From: Centropus unirufus
Lineage: Eukaryota > Chordata > Aves > Cuculiformes > Centropidae
Direction: 5' to 3'
NCBI GenBank assembly: GCA_013397695.1
Contig: VYZI01000054.1
Span: forward strand, 124,001 to 188,000
Length of the DNA: 64,000 nucleotides
Made by a program: the position numbers and the translations under genes. The notes under the pieces are model-generated. The model did not search any database, was not told the DNA's origin, and was given only the letters and a program-made list of their open reading frames with translations. Positions 24,401 through 39,400 of the stretch are shown piece after piece. Position 1 is the first letter of the stretch, and each line of letters opens with the position of its first letter.

Positions 24401-27400
24401 CAGCAAACAAACAGAAGTTTGGGGTTTTTTTTACTTTTAGCCAAATGGATTTGCTGATCTAGCCACAAGGTATTTAGGTCACAAGCAACCGACAAACAAA
24501 AGGAGATTCCCTCCTCCTCCCATTTCTTTGGTAAAGGACTGGGTCTCATATGCCCAGGACTTCCCTTTAGTGACTTCTTTTGTTGATGGCAGATTGTGTT
24601 TCAATCTGATTTCCCCTCTCTCACACTCCTACCGACAGCACCACCCACCAGCCCTCGTTTGTCAACCTGTCACGTCTGTGACCATGTCACTGTGCTTTGT
24701 CACAATAATCCTGGTGGTCATGCTGAGGCTTTGAAGTTAAGGCATACAAATATTTTTTCCCTTTCTCTTAACAGAGCTTATATTTTAGTCTGTTTTCCTC
24801 ATCTTTGATGTGACACTGTCAAGATTGATAGAACCATCAATTTTAATTGATCTGTTCGGTTCATCCCACTGGTCGCTTCAGGACACTGTACCCATGTGTG
24901 CTTCACTTTTGAAAACCAGTAAAACGTACTCCAGAGTGGGACAGTGGGAAATTACTTGCTGTCAGCTCTCAAGGACTAAGACAAACATTTATTTGAGTTT
25001 CAGGTCGCATGGGTTTGCATCCCCTTAAATCTCAGTTCCCATTTCAGTTGAATCCCTAACTTCAAAGCAAAATTTTGATATTCTGTCCTTTCATGTCCAA
25101 ACTTGGCATTTCATATCGTTCTGATGAAAGAAAAATAAAAACAAACTTAAGAAGAAAAAGCCTGCTGGGGCTCACTGCAACAGAGCCTTCACTCCAGTGA
25201 GGTAGATTAGATGTCAGGAGATATGACATAGTGATAAAGAAAGCTTGAACTCCATGCTCCTCATATAACTGGGCATCAGTTGGATTTGGACCTTCTGCAC
25301 TGCACCATTAGAAAAGTTCCTACATGTGATTTAAAAAGGAAATAAAATTGGTGTTGCCTGGATTTTGACCCTTTTGCAAGTGAGCTTCCCCGACTTCTTT
25401 GCAGCCTCGCTCTGTCTTGAACTCCTGCCAGCTTGCTGAGTTCCCAGCATCTTGTTCCCTGCTGATCTGTCTCTCTCTCGCTGCAATCGAAGCGTAACAT
25501 GGAGACTGAAAAGATCCCCAGCTTTCCAAGTGAATATGTCAGTGTGCAGAACTCCTGTCAGCTTCCCTTGTTTTCAGGAGACAGATGCAGCAGGACTTCG
25601 AGGCATGTCTTTGCTCTCTTGACTGCACTGAGTCAATCAAATGTTTGGCCTAGAAGCCTTGAGAAGTCCAGTTTTGTGGGAATTTCAAGCAGCACGTTCC
25701 TCCAAGTATAAGGCTTTTTGGCTGGATGAGCTGGTGGAAAATAGGCCAAGGATTTCAAACAATCACCTGCAGCAAAGCCCCATCACAGCAAGTGAGAGGG
25801 ATAAATTCATCCCTAGTGTCCATCTACTCTTGCATTTCAGTGATGGATATTTCTTCACCCTCTGACCCTGTCAGAAGAACACGGGGGATCAGTTTGGCCC
25901 CATGCTTTGAAATGGCTCGTGAACGAGCCAGTCTCCCTCCATGTAAATGAGACTTGGCAGGTCTGCGCTAAGTGCTTTAACATTTTTTAGTCTGGAGGGA
26001 CTGCAGGGCCTGAGGGAGCGCTAATGGGATGTAATCTAGCTTTCCACTATTGTGCTGTCAGCGCAGAGTCTAGCCGAGACCTTGCAGTGGCTGCTGCTCA
26101 GTGGCCTGGATGAAATGAGCTGTTGGTCTGATTTCTGCTGTTGATGTCCAAAGCACAAGACCACCTGATGCTGCTTGGCGTTGCTGTAGGCAGCAAGGTT
26201 TGAGCAGCATGGAAAATTAACCCCATTCCTTTCAGGAGATACTCCATCCCAATTGTTTAGCACAGGGCACTATTAGCACGACTGCGGTCAGATCTGAAAC
26301 CTTCTACAGCTTCAGCAGGCTTGGATTGCACTGCACCCTCTGTCGAGGAAGCTCACTCTTCCCTGCTTATCGCCTATCTTCTCTCTTCTGGTTTGTTTTT
26401 TCTCTCTCCTGGCTCTAGGGATGCTAGGCTTTGGTCTTATATCATTTTTGCATTTGCCTTATTTAGGGCATGCTTCCAGCAACAGCTGGTTTGGCGTGCC
26501 AGCCAGGACCACAACAGCATCCAGGGGCCTTACCTTTGCTCAGCATTTTAGATAGGGCCTGGTCAAACAGGTAGGGCCAGAATGTCCCCTAGTTTGCAAC
26601 CTGAATATGAATAACTATCCTATAAATTTTGGAAAACCTCTGCCTCGCAGAGTGAGAGAGCAGAATCTGTCTGTGCAGGCTTGGATTTTGTACCTTTCCT
26701 AGACATCCCCTGCAAAGCCTCGGTATGGGGTAGGCAGATATTGGATAGGATCAGCCTGTCTGTTCCTGGAGTTGTACAAAGAATACATAACCCAATATAT
26801 ATACAGGGTTATATAGCATATATATACTTGCAGGGCATAAGCCACTAGGATAGCAGCAGCCTGGAGACTTGTTAGCTTCAAAGATCTGGCATTGCAGTAA
26901 GACAGCAATTTGTGCTCAGGCTCCTTATCAAAACTCAAGTAGCGGGAAATCTCATTCGATAAAAGCCATGACTTTCTGCTTCACCTAGAACTAACCTTGC
27001 AGAGCTATTTGGAGAACATCTTTCACAAACCTTGTTTCTGACCAGAAACCTCACGTCTAGGAAATTTTAAAAGTGCTATCCTTCTCCTGGGGTTGAGTGT
27101 GTGGGAGCTGCTGGAAGTAAGTGGTGTCTACCTGGTTGTATCATTAGAGAGGGTTGTATCATCTAAGTGAGTCAGTCCTGGCTGCCTGATCTGCTCTGCC
27201 ATCTTGTCAGGTAGTTCAGCTTCTGCACTCAAATGAGTGAGGGGGATATTGTGGAAATAAGCTTGTGAGGCATTTGGGTGCCTCTGAATGGTAATGATAG
27301 AAACTATAAATACCCAAGAATGTTAAATTATGATGGTGCTTCAGAGAGTGTTTTCAGTATGAGGCTCTCCCAGTGCTGTCTTCATTTGAAGTCTTAAATT

Positions 27401-30400
27401 AATCTTAAAAATACAGTGTGCAACAGGGAGACATTTTACTTCCCTTATTATTTCATTGATGTGCAAACAGAGGCAGGGGATCGCTAAGAATTTAACCTTA
27501 AGTGTCTTGCCCAAAGCCCCAGAGCAGATCAGTAACAGAGCTAGAAGTGAAGCTTGGCAGGATTGAGCATTCAGCCATCATTTCAGCCTTAGTTCTTGTT
27601 GAATTGATTTCTGCTTTCTGACGATGTGAAATAACACTCAAAATCCCATCATGGCATTCCTTGCTCTCCCATTTTGTGTTTGTGGGAACAGATCACATCC
27701 TGGTACATGGATGTCAATCAGCTTCTGATTTATTAGCACTGTAATGAGGTGCTCATCCCCTGAACTCCATGACTAGAGCTGAAATTCTTTTCTGGCCTTG
27801 AGGAGGTGAGAGGTGAATGCTTGGGTGAACTAGGCTTCATCATCCTTTTCTCTTTGTGTGACTACAGAGCCTCAGTGTAATGTCCCAACAATTACGTGGG
27901 TTCTAGGAAACAGGAATTGCAGGTCAGTGGTCCTGCAGGGCCAGACCAGTTGAAGCTCAGCAGCACCAGATTTGTAAGATCTGTGCAATGGGCTGAGCTC
28001 CAAGCTCCCTCCACCCATGACAGGAGCTCACATGAGGGTCAGCAAGCAAGAAGCCAATTTCCCACTAGGAGATGAAACAGCATTCATCTTTGTGGGCCAT
28101 GTTGCAGATAGGGAGCTTCCTGGTTGTCAGTTCCCTCCTTGTTAGCTTAGCTTGTTACCTGAAGCAAATTCAACAAGCAACAAATAGAATAGAGCTTAGA
28201 TCATAAGCATTAGTTCAGAAGAGGCTGGAGGAGATTTTCCACACAGATAGATTATTCCACAATGGCTTAATGAAAAGTTTCCTTATTTTATGAAATGCTT
28301 GGAGATAACCCCATTCAGAAATGAGGTAGAGGACTACAGAAGCTTTGAGATTGTTCTAATATGGCAGTTGCTATTTTAAGGTTATCCTAAGGCTGTGGTG
28401 GTCAGAAAAAAGACTGAAACATTTTTGTGGCCACCCAAGACACCCTCATATATAGGGTTTCTCCTCCTGGTAGTGCTAAGGTAATGACTGTTGGGCCATC
28501 CCCAGCAACTTTGATCAGTGTTTTTGATCCTCTTGTTCATGTTCAATGCCCATTAGGTGCTGTCACGAAAATGGACTTGAAATAGATAGTGAGCTGCTAA
28601 CTCACCATCTTGATTTGTCCTGCAGAGGCAAAGCAGCCACTGGGACTGAGTAAGCCAAATCCTAGAAGTAGCCACCATGCTCATTTATTGCTCAGTGCTG
28701 TTAATCCCCTTGCTCTGAATCATTTCTGCCTTTGTTTGCTCTATGGGCATGACCACATCTGAGTTCCCGGCTCAACAAAGAAAAGGTTCTTGGGCTAGCT
28801 CACGTGAACTTACTGGGCATCTTGTCACAAATCGTTCAATAACCAGTGGAGAAAGGACACCTTAGGAAGACAGCTCATTCCTTCCTAAGACAGGTTTACA
28901 CGGTATGCATGTTTGCTTTCCCCTGGAGAGGCCTAGATTGTTGGCTCTTCATGATGTACAATGGTGTACAACTCCTTGTCCTACTATGGCCGGTTACTGA
29001 GCTGGGGCTGCCTGTAGTTTACTGGAATGATGTTAATGCTCTGAGGAGGTCCCTCACAGCATGGGCATTGTGTGCAGCTTGTCAGGCTGGACCATAACCT
29101 GTGCGTGTTTTTCTGCCAGTATTTTCTTCCAGCTTCTCATGACAGCCTGTTCAAGCCACATCCTCATTGTCTTTTGGCCCCAACCTCACTGCAGATTTGG
29201 AAAGGCCCCTCCTGGCTTCCTTTAGGTGCTAGAGTTGATCTTAAGCCCTTGGGCTTTGCAGTTTATTACATTGGTATTTTTGAAGGCTTCTTACTGCATG
29301 TGGTAACTCAGTGACTACATACAGAGTTTGAGAGGGAAAAATGTCCATGGTAAAGCAGAGAAAACAAACAACAGGAAGTGATTCCCGTATTGCAATGAGT
29401 TAAGAATGTAAAAAGTGAACAGCGACTACTGTGCCAGATTGCTTCTATTCTTATAAAATAATCCAAGTTTGTTGTGGAGTCCTGTTTCCTGCCCCAGCAA
29501 AAGGCCTTTTTCCTCTGTGAGCTTTAAAGAAGTGCTAGATCATTACTAACTCCTGTGTCCATGTCCAGTCCAAGATTCATGCTGCAAGAAGCCTGAGTGA
29601 GATAGCGATTGACCTGACTGAAACTGGAACACTCAAGACCTCAAAGCTGGCCAACATGGGGAGTAAAGGCAAAATTATCAGCGGCAGCAGCGGGAGTCTT
29701 CTGTCATCAGGTAGGTCCTTTATCCCGTATCTGGAGAGAATATGGTGGGAAGGGCCATGGCCCTGGCAGAATGGGGAGCAGCCGGAAGCTGCATTTCAGA
29801 AATGAAAGTCACCTTCCTTTGTCCTTTCTGTCTGTCCAGGTGTTAGTCCATCTCTCAGCACATTGCCCCGCGAACAGCACAGGCAGCAGTTTCCCCCTCT
29901 CTCATTACCACTGCTTGTTTCCTCTTTAGCCTCAGGATGTCACCTCCAACCTTTCACTTTCCAGCTGAGATATGGTTGCTCTTCACAGTTTCTACCATGA
30001 TCACCCATTGGGCACCCAGCTCGTCCCACTGCTGATGTTCCTCAGCAGTGTCAAGGCAAAGAGGCTTCTTCATGGAGCACACATCTGCCTTGCCTCTCTT
30101 GCTGGAATTTGCCCAGCATCACAGGACGAAAAGAGCTATTGCTTAACACTCTCCACCACACTGGTCTGGGGACCTAGATGTTTATTTTTGTGGCACAGAG
30201 CAACTTCCTTTTACAAGGAAGACCTAATTTGCGAAAGAAGCTCAAGAGAAGTTGATATGGAGAAGAGCAAGAGCATCAGATGAGGAGGCAGGAACTTGTC
30301 TGTATTTCTTTTAAACTTTTCTGTTGGTCTGGAGAAGACAAGCTGTGTGTAAAACAGTGTTAAACATCACTCCGGAACAAAAAAAGGATTGATAGTTTGC

Positions 30401-33400
30401 AAAGAGCTTGAAGCTGCTCAGGTGAGAAGCTCTCCAGAAGGGCAAAGATAATTAACAGTTCCAGTTAAAGAAATTCCCTCAGTTAAGCATCAGATCAAAT
30501 TATCAAAACTGATTGTCTCACGATAGGTAACACCAAAGAATAACCTTCCCATACTTGACAAGGGAAGAGTCCATCTAACAACACATGCTTTGAAACTGAG
30601 CCCACACTGATGTAGTAGATCAGCATCACTGCTTCCTTCATGTCTCTTGAAAGCCATGCTTCCCTGCATGGAGAATGTCCAGCAAGGGGTTAAAATGTGC
30701 AATGCTTATACAGCTCCAGAGCAGCCTGCGGTTAGATTCCTTGCTTTGCCTGCAAGCAGAGATGCCTTTCTGGTCCTTAGGTCCTCCTGGTGCAGTATTC
30801 AATCCACTGTCTGTGTCTCCCATTGCTTGGGGAGTTGCAGTAGCTGAACAGCTCCTGGAGCGCTGTCAGGTTGTTGGAGCCCTTTGGTTGGCATTTTTTC
30901 CAGCTCTCCTGCCGGAAAGTTAAAGTTCTTCGGGTCTTTCCAAGATCTCAGTCTCCTGGGCACCATTCCCAAGTTTGTGAGAGCTATTTGGTAGTAATCC
31001 TGTTTTCATGTTATTACGCTGACTTTTCACTTCCTGGAAAAAAAATGGGAGTCTCAGGCTGAGGGGGTGGGGCAGTAGCCAGGTGAAAGCCAGCAGAAAA
31101 CCAGGCTCATAAAAGTTTCTGTAGGGCCAGCACCTATCAGGATTATGGGAGTGGAAATGCAAAATGTGGAGCTACCCATGCTTTCACTTCTGCAAGTTTT
31201 TGCTCCCTGGTCAAATGCCTTCTGGCTGAGCCTGGGGTTTGAAGACTTCTCAGAACTGTGCTGGTGACTAGATCCATGCAAAGTTCATTGACCAAGTAAG
31301 TCATTGCTTCAGGCCTGGGTAGGTGGTTTGGCCTACCCAGATGCCTACCTAAGACTGTGTGAACCTGTGCTGGCAGGCCAGGCAAGCATGGCTTCCTCCA
31401 GGTTCCCGTTTCCAGAGCTGCCTTTAGGTCCTGCCAACTATGAGGACAAGGTTCTTGCCAAAATATTAAGGAGAGCTGTCAGTTTTGCTGCTGCTCTGTG
31501 CCTTCCAGCAGCTACAAGCACATTTGTGGAGGGAAGGAAGTGCAGAGAGAGGACATCTGGCAGGGGAGGATAGATACGAGGGATTCGGAGACCCTGGATC
31601 GCTTCCATGCAGTCACCCAGACCCCTCTGCTCCAAGTTCTTCCCTCAAGCCTGACTGGCAGAGGTGACCCAGCCCTGTCCCACTGGGCAGGAGGGGGCAT
31701 TAACTGCCTGTCCCAGCCTTTGCATTTCCTCCCATTGTGCCAAAGATTAGCGGCACACAGTCACAACAATGATGGGTTATCACAGTACAGCCTGCCTGCT
31801 GGAGAGAATAAGTGCAAATGATTAAGTGGCCACAGTAGATTTCCAGGCTATAAATACACTGGATGACTCGAAATCACAAGGGCAGAGCTGAATCTCTGTT
31901 TTACCCCACTTCCTTACCATTCTCTATCTGTTTTTCTCAGAAATTTCTTGTAGCCATTTCCTCTGTCCATCTCACTCCTCACTGAAGGGGCTGTCAGCGC
32001 CACGAGGAGCACGCTGAAGCTGGGCTGTGTCCCCTGTGTTTGCAACGAGGCTGCAAGGAAATAGGTGTTGCTTCCAGCTGTTACACTGTCTGGCCAAGAT
32101 CCTGCTGTGCAGTGTGAAGCAGTCGCTGCCCCGAATCTCTTACAGTCTCAAGACACAGTAATGAGGACATGAAATCTCATAGAGGGACAGTGACTTCCCT
32201 GTGGTTGCAGCAACTCAGGGCCAAACTCTAAGCTCCTCCGTGTTTCCCAGGTTCTTCACCTGGGTCTGTGTCCACTGCAGAGTTGTAGATTTGGTACCTG
32301 GTGCTCCCCAGTGCATTTCTGACAAGCTCACTCTTCAAATTTTGAGGTCGTTTGGGCTCTGAAGGGGACTCCCAAAGCAGTGGAATGCTGGGATTTAGCT
32401 CAGGGTTCTTCTGCTCAGGATGTCTGAGTCATGCCTGGACATCTGGGGCAAGATTTGCCCAGGAATAAAAGCTTTGCCTTCAGGCTGCATGAGCCCTAAT
32501 CAAAGCCAGCAGAGGTCATTATTGGAGCAAAATTGTGTTAGATCTAAAGTGGATTTTTTCTTCAGAGTAATCTGTGCCCTAATAGCTCTGTAGGTCTCTT
32601 AGCTAGAGAGGAGCCCCATTATTGGTGGGTTATTGTTGAACTGAGCCCCAGACTGTCACCTTCATCTTAGTGGGCAAAGGAGACACCACAGAGGAGCACC
32701 TCTGTTTTAGCTCTGCAGATATGTTTGAGGAGCCTCTGCCCCCCTGAGCACTATTGCTTCATCATCAGTGAAGTTTTCCTGTGCAGAGACCTGTTTATAT
32801 TTGAAAATGCCACGACAGAGCCCAGCCAGCCAGTTTCCTGGCCCCCACTGCTCCATCTGGCGAGGCCTTCTCCCAGCTGGACCGCCCCGGCGGGTGTTGG
32901 AGCGGATGAACAGCACCCGCGCAGCCTCCAGCAGGACCATGAACATGTGGGCTCGTGAAGACAAGTCGCCCACAGGATATCTGAGCACATCCTGTGCCGA
33001 GCAGCTCCAGCTGGGCTCCCGCACGCCGTGGAGGATATCCTATTTGTCTGGCAAAGACAAGAGATAGCGGCTGTCTGGGATTGCTGGCTGTTGTGCACTG
33101 ACATCCTGGTGCAGTGAGTCAGCCCGGGCTCTGGCATGAAGCAAGCGTGGGGGGACATTCCCTCCCTGCGCAGGGAACAGCCTTCCATGGGGACCTCCGC
33201 CAAATGCCAGCGAGCTGGAGCCAGCAGCCGGATGCAGCATGAAGGGTTTGCCATGTTTAGATATGGCTTTCTGGGAGCAGGGGACTCACAAAATGAGAAA
33301 GAGATGTTTGGATGCCCGTGCCTCACTGCTGCTCAGCCACCTTGTGCATCTCTTTTCCCCTCACAGGTGCTAGCACCAGGCCTTGGCTCCCTCTGCTCTT

Positions 33401-36400
33401 TAGCATCCCATCTATGCTCCCTGCTTATTTTCATCTTCCTCGTTTATCCTTTTTCCAAGCTGACTCCACTCTGCTAAGATAGGTGGAGGAAATGGAGACA
33501 AACAGTGAGTCACTGGTAGGACTTCCCTCTTCAAAAAGGTGGCTCATGTTGCTGGTCTCGCCTCTTTGACAAGCTTTAAAACAACACATGTCTTGAAGCC
33601 AACACCTGGTAGCCAGGAGCTCTTGCAGATCTGCACAGGCACAGCACGTCACCTTGGTCAGGTTCTTCAGGGTGTGACTGGCTTGCTTCATGTCCCCATT
33701 GACATCACCAAGACTTGTCTTGACATCACTGGTCTGGGGCAATCAGAAACCAGCCCGTTAACACTGGCAAAGAAGCTCAACCATGAATTCTACTGGAAGA
33801 GTGATTTGGGAAGGGAAAACCACGTTCTCCCATGTTCACAGCTCTCCTGAATGTCAGTGAATGGAGAAATTGCCCAGAGTGGTGGAGCTCAGAAGATGAG
33901 TACCATATTCACACACTAATAGGGCATTAAGTGGATGTTCAGATCACCATGACCTGCATCCCATCATATATTCTAAGCAGGAAAGGGCATGTGCTCTTGC
34001 CTTGGCTTTGAAATGAAACCAGCAGCATCGACTGTAAAAACAGGTCACAACTGAGCAGGCTCCTGGTGCTCACTGAAGAGATGGCCCGGTGTTTGCCACC
34101 CATTGTGCTTTCACAACCCTTTTTCTTTTAAGGACATCAAATGGTTCTACAGAAGCGTGTTAAAATGCAGAATTTGCTAAATCATTGCACAGAAAATGGG
34201 AAAGAGGCTGAATAATTATTTTTACAGAAAGGTTCAAAAGCTGTCCATGGAAATTACATATTTCAGCAACCTTTCTCTATTTTACTGTATTAGGAATTAG
34301 CTCTAGTTGGGGGAGGTAAAAGACCTGAGAAAGCCTCAGGGTCAACCATATCTGTTGCCGTAGAAGTCTCTCATGTTAGGACTCATCTTTCAGGACTGAT
34401 TTTTCTCTGTTGATCATCCCCTTTAGAAGGCAGCAGGCAGCCATGATTCAGTGAGCATCATATTTAATAAGGATGATTTAAGGTTATATGTGCTTGATTG
34501 GTTTGTTTGTTCTGGTCTTTGATTATTTCTTTGGTTGGTTTTATGGTTTTTTTATTTGTTCTGACATTTTGGGGTCAGTTTCCACTGGATTTAGAAGTGG
34601 GTCTGTGGTCACAGCTTTGCTTGAGGCTAGATTAATATATATTTATAAATAAAGAGACTCTAATGGAAGCTGTAAACACCCCAGCAATAGAAAGCGCTGT
34701 TCTCTGCTCCTTTACAAGCATCTCACATGGGTGTGATTCTCTTGACTGATCATGCTTCCATTTGCTTTTCACCTGTGAGAACAAGCAGAGAATCCAACCC
34801 ATAAAAATCTAATAATACACCCAAAACCCGTTTAGCTTTTAAATATAAAAAAGGGAAAGAAAAAAGCTAAACACAACAGTTCCTGAAGGAGAAAATTCAG
34901 GAAGGTCTCAAGAAATCGTTAAGTCCTGCACTATGCCCAAGGGATCATCCAAGTCAGGTATGGCCAAGCTAAAAAGATTCAGCATCGCAAGCCATTAACT
35001 GGGTGCAGTCCCCTGGCCTAGAATCCTCGCTATGCTGAAGAGTTTGTGATAGAAAGACACGCTTGGGAAAGGTTAATTTGAACTGGTTCATTAGTCCCAA
35101 GGAGTGACTGACTTTGGTTTCAGCAGTAATCCCATTGCTTCATCATCCAGAATGTGACAAAGTGCTTCCAGCTCTCCCCCAGCACCTTTGCTTTCTGGGA
35201 AGGGAGAAAATGATGGCAAAGTGTCTACGCGGTGGACGCTGCCCCTGACCGCATCAGGGTTGAGACCAGCGTGGTTCTCAGCAGGGTGAGGCCAGCTGGA
35301 GCAAACACCACGAACTGTCTGTGCTTGGTTTGGGTCTGTACCAGCTCAGCCAGAAGCCATTTGTTTCCTTCTTGTCAACACACCCCAGATCAGCTCAGGC
35401 ATCTGGCCAGGGTTTAAGTTATCCGTATGCTTTTAAATGTTTTGACATCTATGTAGCTGCTGTGGCAACCTGCAGTGCAAAAATGAAGAGCTTCTAAAAA
35501 TAAATACGAGGCTGGTGTGGAGGTAGGGAGCAGGGAGAGGAAGGAAAGGGGAAGAGCAGTTGAAAGGAAAACGTAGGTCATTAAAGTTGTCCTAAAAGGA
35601 AATAAAAGGGTTTTGAAACATCTGCTGGAATCGTGAGCTTCTTTTTACCAGGACTCAGCAGTTTGTTGGCAATTCAGTGAAGAAATTCAGCACTTCAGCT
35701 TTTGCTAATAACTGCTCACCAGGGTTGCTATTAAGAATTACTAAATGCTAGAGAGGGCTTTCCCTGCCAACGCAAATACAAGCCTCCTCCAGAAGATTCC
35801 CTCAAGTTTCTGCAGCTCAGATATGTTTGCAGAATTGAGTTTTGTTCCTCTGTAAGGGCAAACCCAAATAAAATGACAGTGACCAAGCAGCTAAATGAAG
35901 ATGACTGCAGCAGCTAAACAAACATCTCACCGTGGGGCTGCCCTTTGCCTCATGATGCTCAACCTGGCTGACCTTCAGAGAGGCCTTTTCCTAGGGCTCC
36001 CACTCCAGGACAGTCCCATCAAAGGGGAAAAAAAGGGTGCCGCGCTTTGCAGAGTTAAGTGCCCGTCGTCTTCCTGTATGGAAACTGAAGAAAAACGATG
36101 AAAAAGATCTGTGAGATTCTCTGCTCCCCGTGGGCCAATGCGAAGCTGTTTCATGACATGGGTTGCCTCAGTCCTCTCTCAGTTTAGCTTTAAGGGCCTG
36201 CTGGAATAGCAGCAATGAAAGATGAAGCTGAAAGCACAAATTTCACTCTGTTCTGCTGCCAAAGCAGAGTTGTTCCCAGGTTCTTTCCAGAGCTCTGTGA
36301 AATGGCAGCAACGTTTTCAGCCTCCTTGAGCTGAGTATCTTCATTGTATGCTTGGAGGCCAAGGTGCAAATGTATCTAGAAGTCCCCTCTCAGCTCCATC

Positions 36401-39400
36401 CTACAGATGCACAGAAAACTCCATGTATTGTCCTGTTCTGTCTGACTCCTGCAGATAATGGTGGTCTGCTTCTCTGTGCTCTAGAGAGGCAAGGGGGTCC
36501 CCTCAGAGTCACCGCAGGACAGCAGGTGCCTGAGAGCACCAAAATAATTACCTAATTGCTGGGTAATTTTGTTCCATTGCATTTTTTCATAAGCCAGACA
36601 CTGTTAGGGGATTGAATTAAATGTTGACTGCTAGGATAACTGCAGTTCTTAAGAAGCAGGCTGTGTTATCAAATGATTTCTTCTAGGCTTAATTTCAAAA
36701 AAATGCATCTCCAGGGCTTCATAAACTATGGTGTTATTTGCCCTTGGGAGCTTCCATGGAAGTGGTATGTCTTTTTTTTTTTCCTAGGATCTTTACATGA
36801 ATAATTTTGTTGCCTTTATTTTCTATATTTATAAATGTCTTGTGTGCCCCACTGTCCAGTTTCTGTCTGTTAGCTTAAATATTAAGAATTTGCTGTAAAC
36901 AAACATGACTGGGTAACACCTGCTTCATGTCATAGTCTGATTTCTTTTTTGGAAGGACTGCATCCAGGCTCTGGTAAAATTACAAGCAGTCCAGATGTGT
37001 ACTCTGCTGTCAGCTGGCCTAGTGAAATCATTGTTTATTGATAGGTTCCCAAGAGTCAGATAGTTCTCAGTCTGCCAAGAAAGACATGCTGGCTGCACTG
37101 AAATCCAGGCAAGAAGCTTTGGAAGAGACACTGCGCCAGCGTTTGGAAGAGCTGAAGAAACTGTGTCTGCGAGAAGCGGTAGGCAATGGATATTTTATAA
37201 CTTGAAACACTTGGTTGCTTGCATTGTCACTGCATGCTGGTTGTTTGGAGGTGGTGTGGATTCAACAGAGATCCCTTCCACAAGCTCCTCTTGCAAACCC
37301 AGTGGTACAAAGACCTCAGGAAGGTCCAGGTGTTTCAAGTCCAGATGGCAATGGCACAGGGCATTTGCCCTCAAGATAAAGGGACTCCATATCACTTGGT
37401 TTCCCAGATGGGTTGGGGCTAGAACGGTGCTCAGCATCCATGACTGCTGTTTGAAATTGTGTCTAAGGCTCATTCAGACAGGCTTCTTATTGATTTTGGT
37501 GGGAATATGCGGTTACATAAACGGCATAGGAAGGCTATCCTCCTTACAGGTAATCAACTCTCAAATACTTTTGACTTCATTAGCAAAAGTGAACAGGAGC
37601 AAGCTTGATTTACATTATTTTCTTCACCCAGCACATTCTTATATACAGGACACAAGATCTCATCTGCTCCATATAGACTCCCTTCATCCAATAAGGTCTG
37701 GCACTGCTGGAGAGGAATGGCAGTGTGGTAGACCATGGAACCACCATGGTCATCCCAAGACATGCAGGACAGCTCAGGAACTCATCGCATAACCTTCCCA
37801 CTCGCTTGCGAGTTCATTCTTGGAGCACAGAGGCCAGTTTAGAGTGTGTGTGGAAATTAGCAGCAGTGAGCACTTCATTCATTCATCAAACCTCTGTTGT
37901 GTGCCAGACCTGAAAATCTGAATTTAACGATGAATCATGGTATGTAATGCAACAGAAAACTTATTGCAGACAGCAGTGCCACAATCTCCTGGCTGTTGCT
38001 TAATATTTGATGTGTATCTATCTTACCTTTGACAAAAATGGGGGAAATAAGTCATTGATTCAGCTCTTGTAGCACTTTGCTTCAATTTATTTATAGTTCT
38101 AATGCCAACAGGAGTAAATTGTGGAAAATATCCCTCCACAAAGAGCATCAGCGGACACCTCTGCTGCCCCAGTTCCCATCTTTTGTTCCACACAAGCAAT
38201 CGTTTCCCACCTGAGAAGTCCAGGGTGACTTCAGCAAACAGCTCATGCTGAAAAGGTCACAGGATCAGATCCAAGCTCCAAAGTCAATTGAGTACAGAGC
38301 TAAGATGAGCTGCAGGAACCAGCCCCACGCTCTTTGGGATCTGATGGCCAAGATCTAGAGAACTCTTCTGCCTGACTGCCAGGGGCAGCAGCACTCATGC
38401 AGGGGAAGATGTGTCTGTGCCACAGCTGCAGGAGCACCCAGCCCAGTGCCTTTTGCTTTAACTGCAGCCTCATCTGCGGTGCAGCCTCAGGCACTTCACA
38501 AACAACCGGGATGCAGGCAAAAGCTCCTGCTGGGGCATGGATCCTGTGATAAGGAACAATATCTCCTTAACTTCGGCAAGGCTCTGACCAGAGCCCATAT
38601 TTCAGCCCCTTAAGAGCTGGTAGAAAGTGTTTGTGCTTTCTGTAGATGATCTGAGAGAGGCGACTGATGGACACTTGGAATCTGAGCCTATCTTGCAGCC
38701 CTACAACTCTTCCATCAGCAGCCTCCAGCTGGAAGTATTTCCTCTCAGGTTGCCCTATATCCTTTCTGCTTTAGCATCAGAATGGCCCAAGCAGCGGGAG
38801 AAGGAGGCAAACGAAGAGACTACAAGGGTTAAAATTGGGGGCATAATCAAATAAGCACAGCAGGGCCAGAGCCCTTCATAAAGCTGGCATCAGGTTACCT
38901 CGGGCCATCACTGCTCCAGTTACTTATTAATTCAGATTACATTTCAGGACTGTGCCTGTGAATACTTTTTAGTTTATGGAGGCAGCATGGTAGCCCATTA
39001 ATTAATTTTATTGTACTCCAGTCTTGATGCATTGTACATAAAATATTAACTCTTTCCCCCACTGCCTTACTTCATATTGTATGGGGTTATAAGGAAAATA
39101 TCCTTATTTCCCTCGGGAAAGGATACAGAGATCTGTGTCTTGATGCGGTGCCTAGAGCCACATCACACTAGGAGGAAGGTGGTATTGAAAAAAAACCTGA
39201 AATAACCTCACAGGGTTGGAAGGGCAACACGGAATGGGACTCATGAGACACTGCAACAGTGCCTCTTGCAAAAGGGGTTTGTGCACATTGGCACAGAGCT
39301 GTGCTGCAAACCCATTTTGCTGGGGACTGCTTAAAGGAAGAATTTGGAAAGGCCAGGTCCTTCTTTCCTAGTGACCTGAAAAGAGTAGAAAGAAAAACCC

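Noticed and set aside
37163..37792. 209-codon open frame on the plus strand
   Set aside because: It overlaps the end of exon g in another frame and runs through the intron. The translation has no domain or family likeness.
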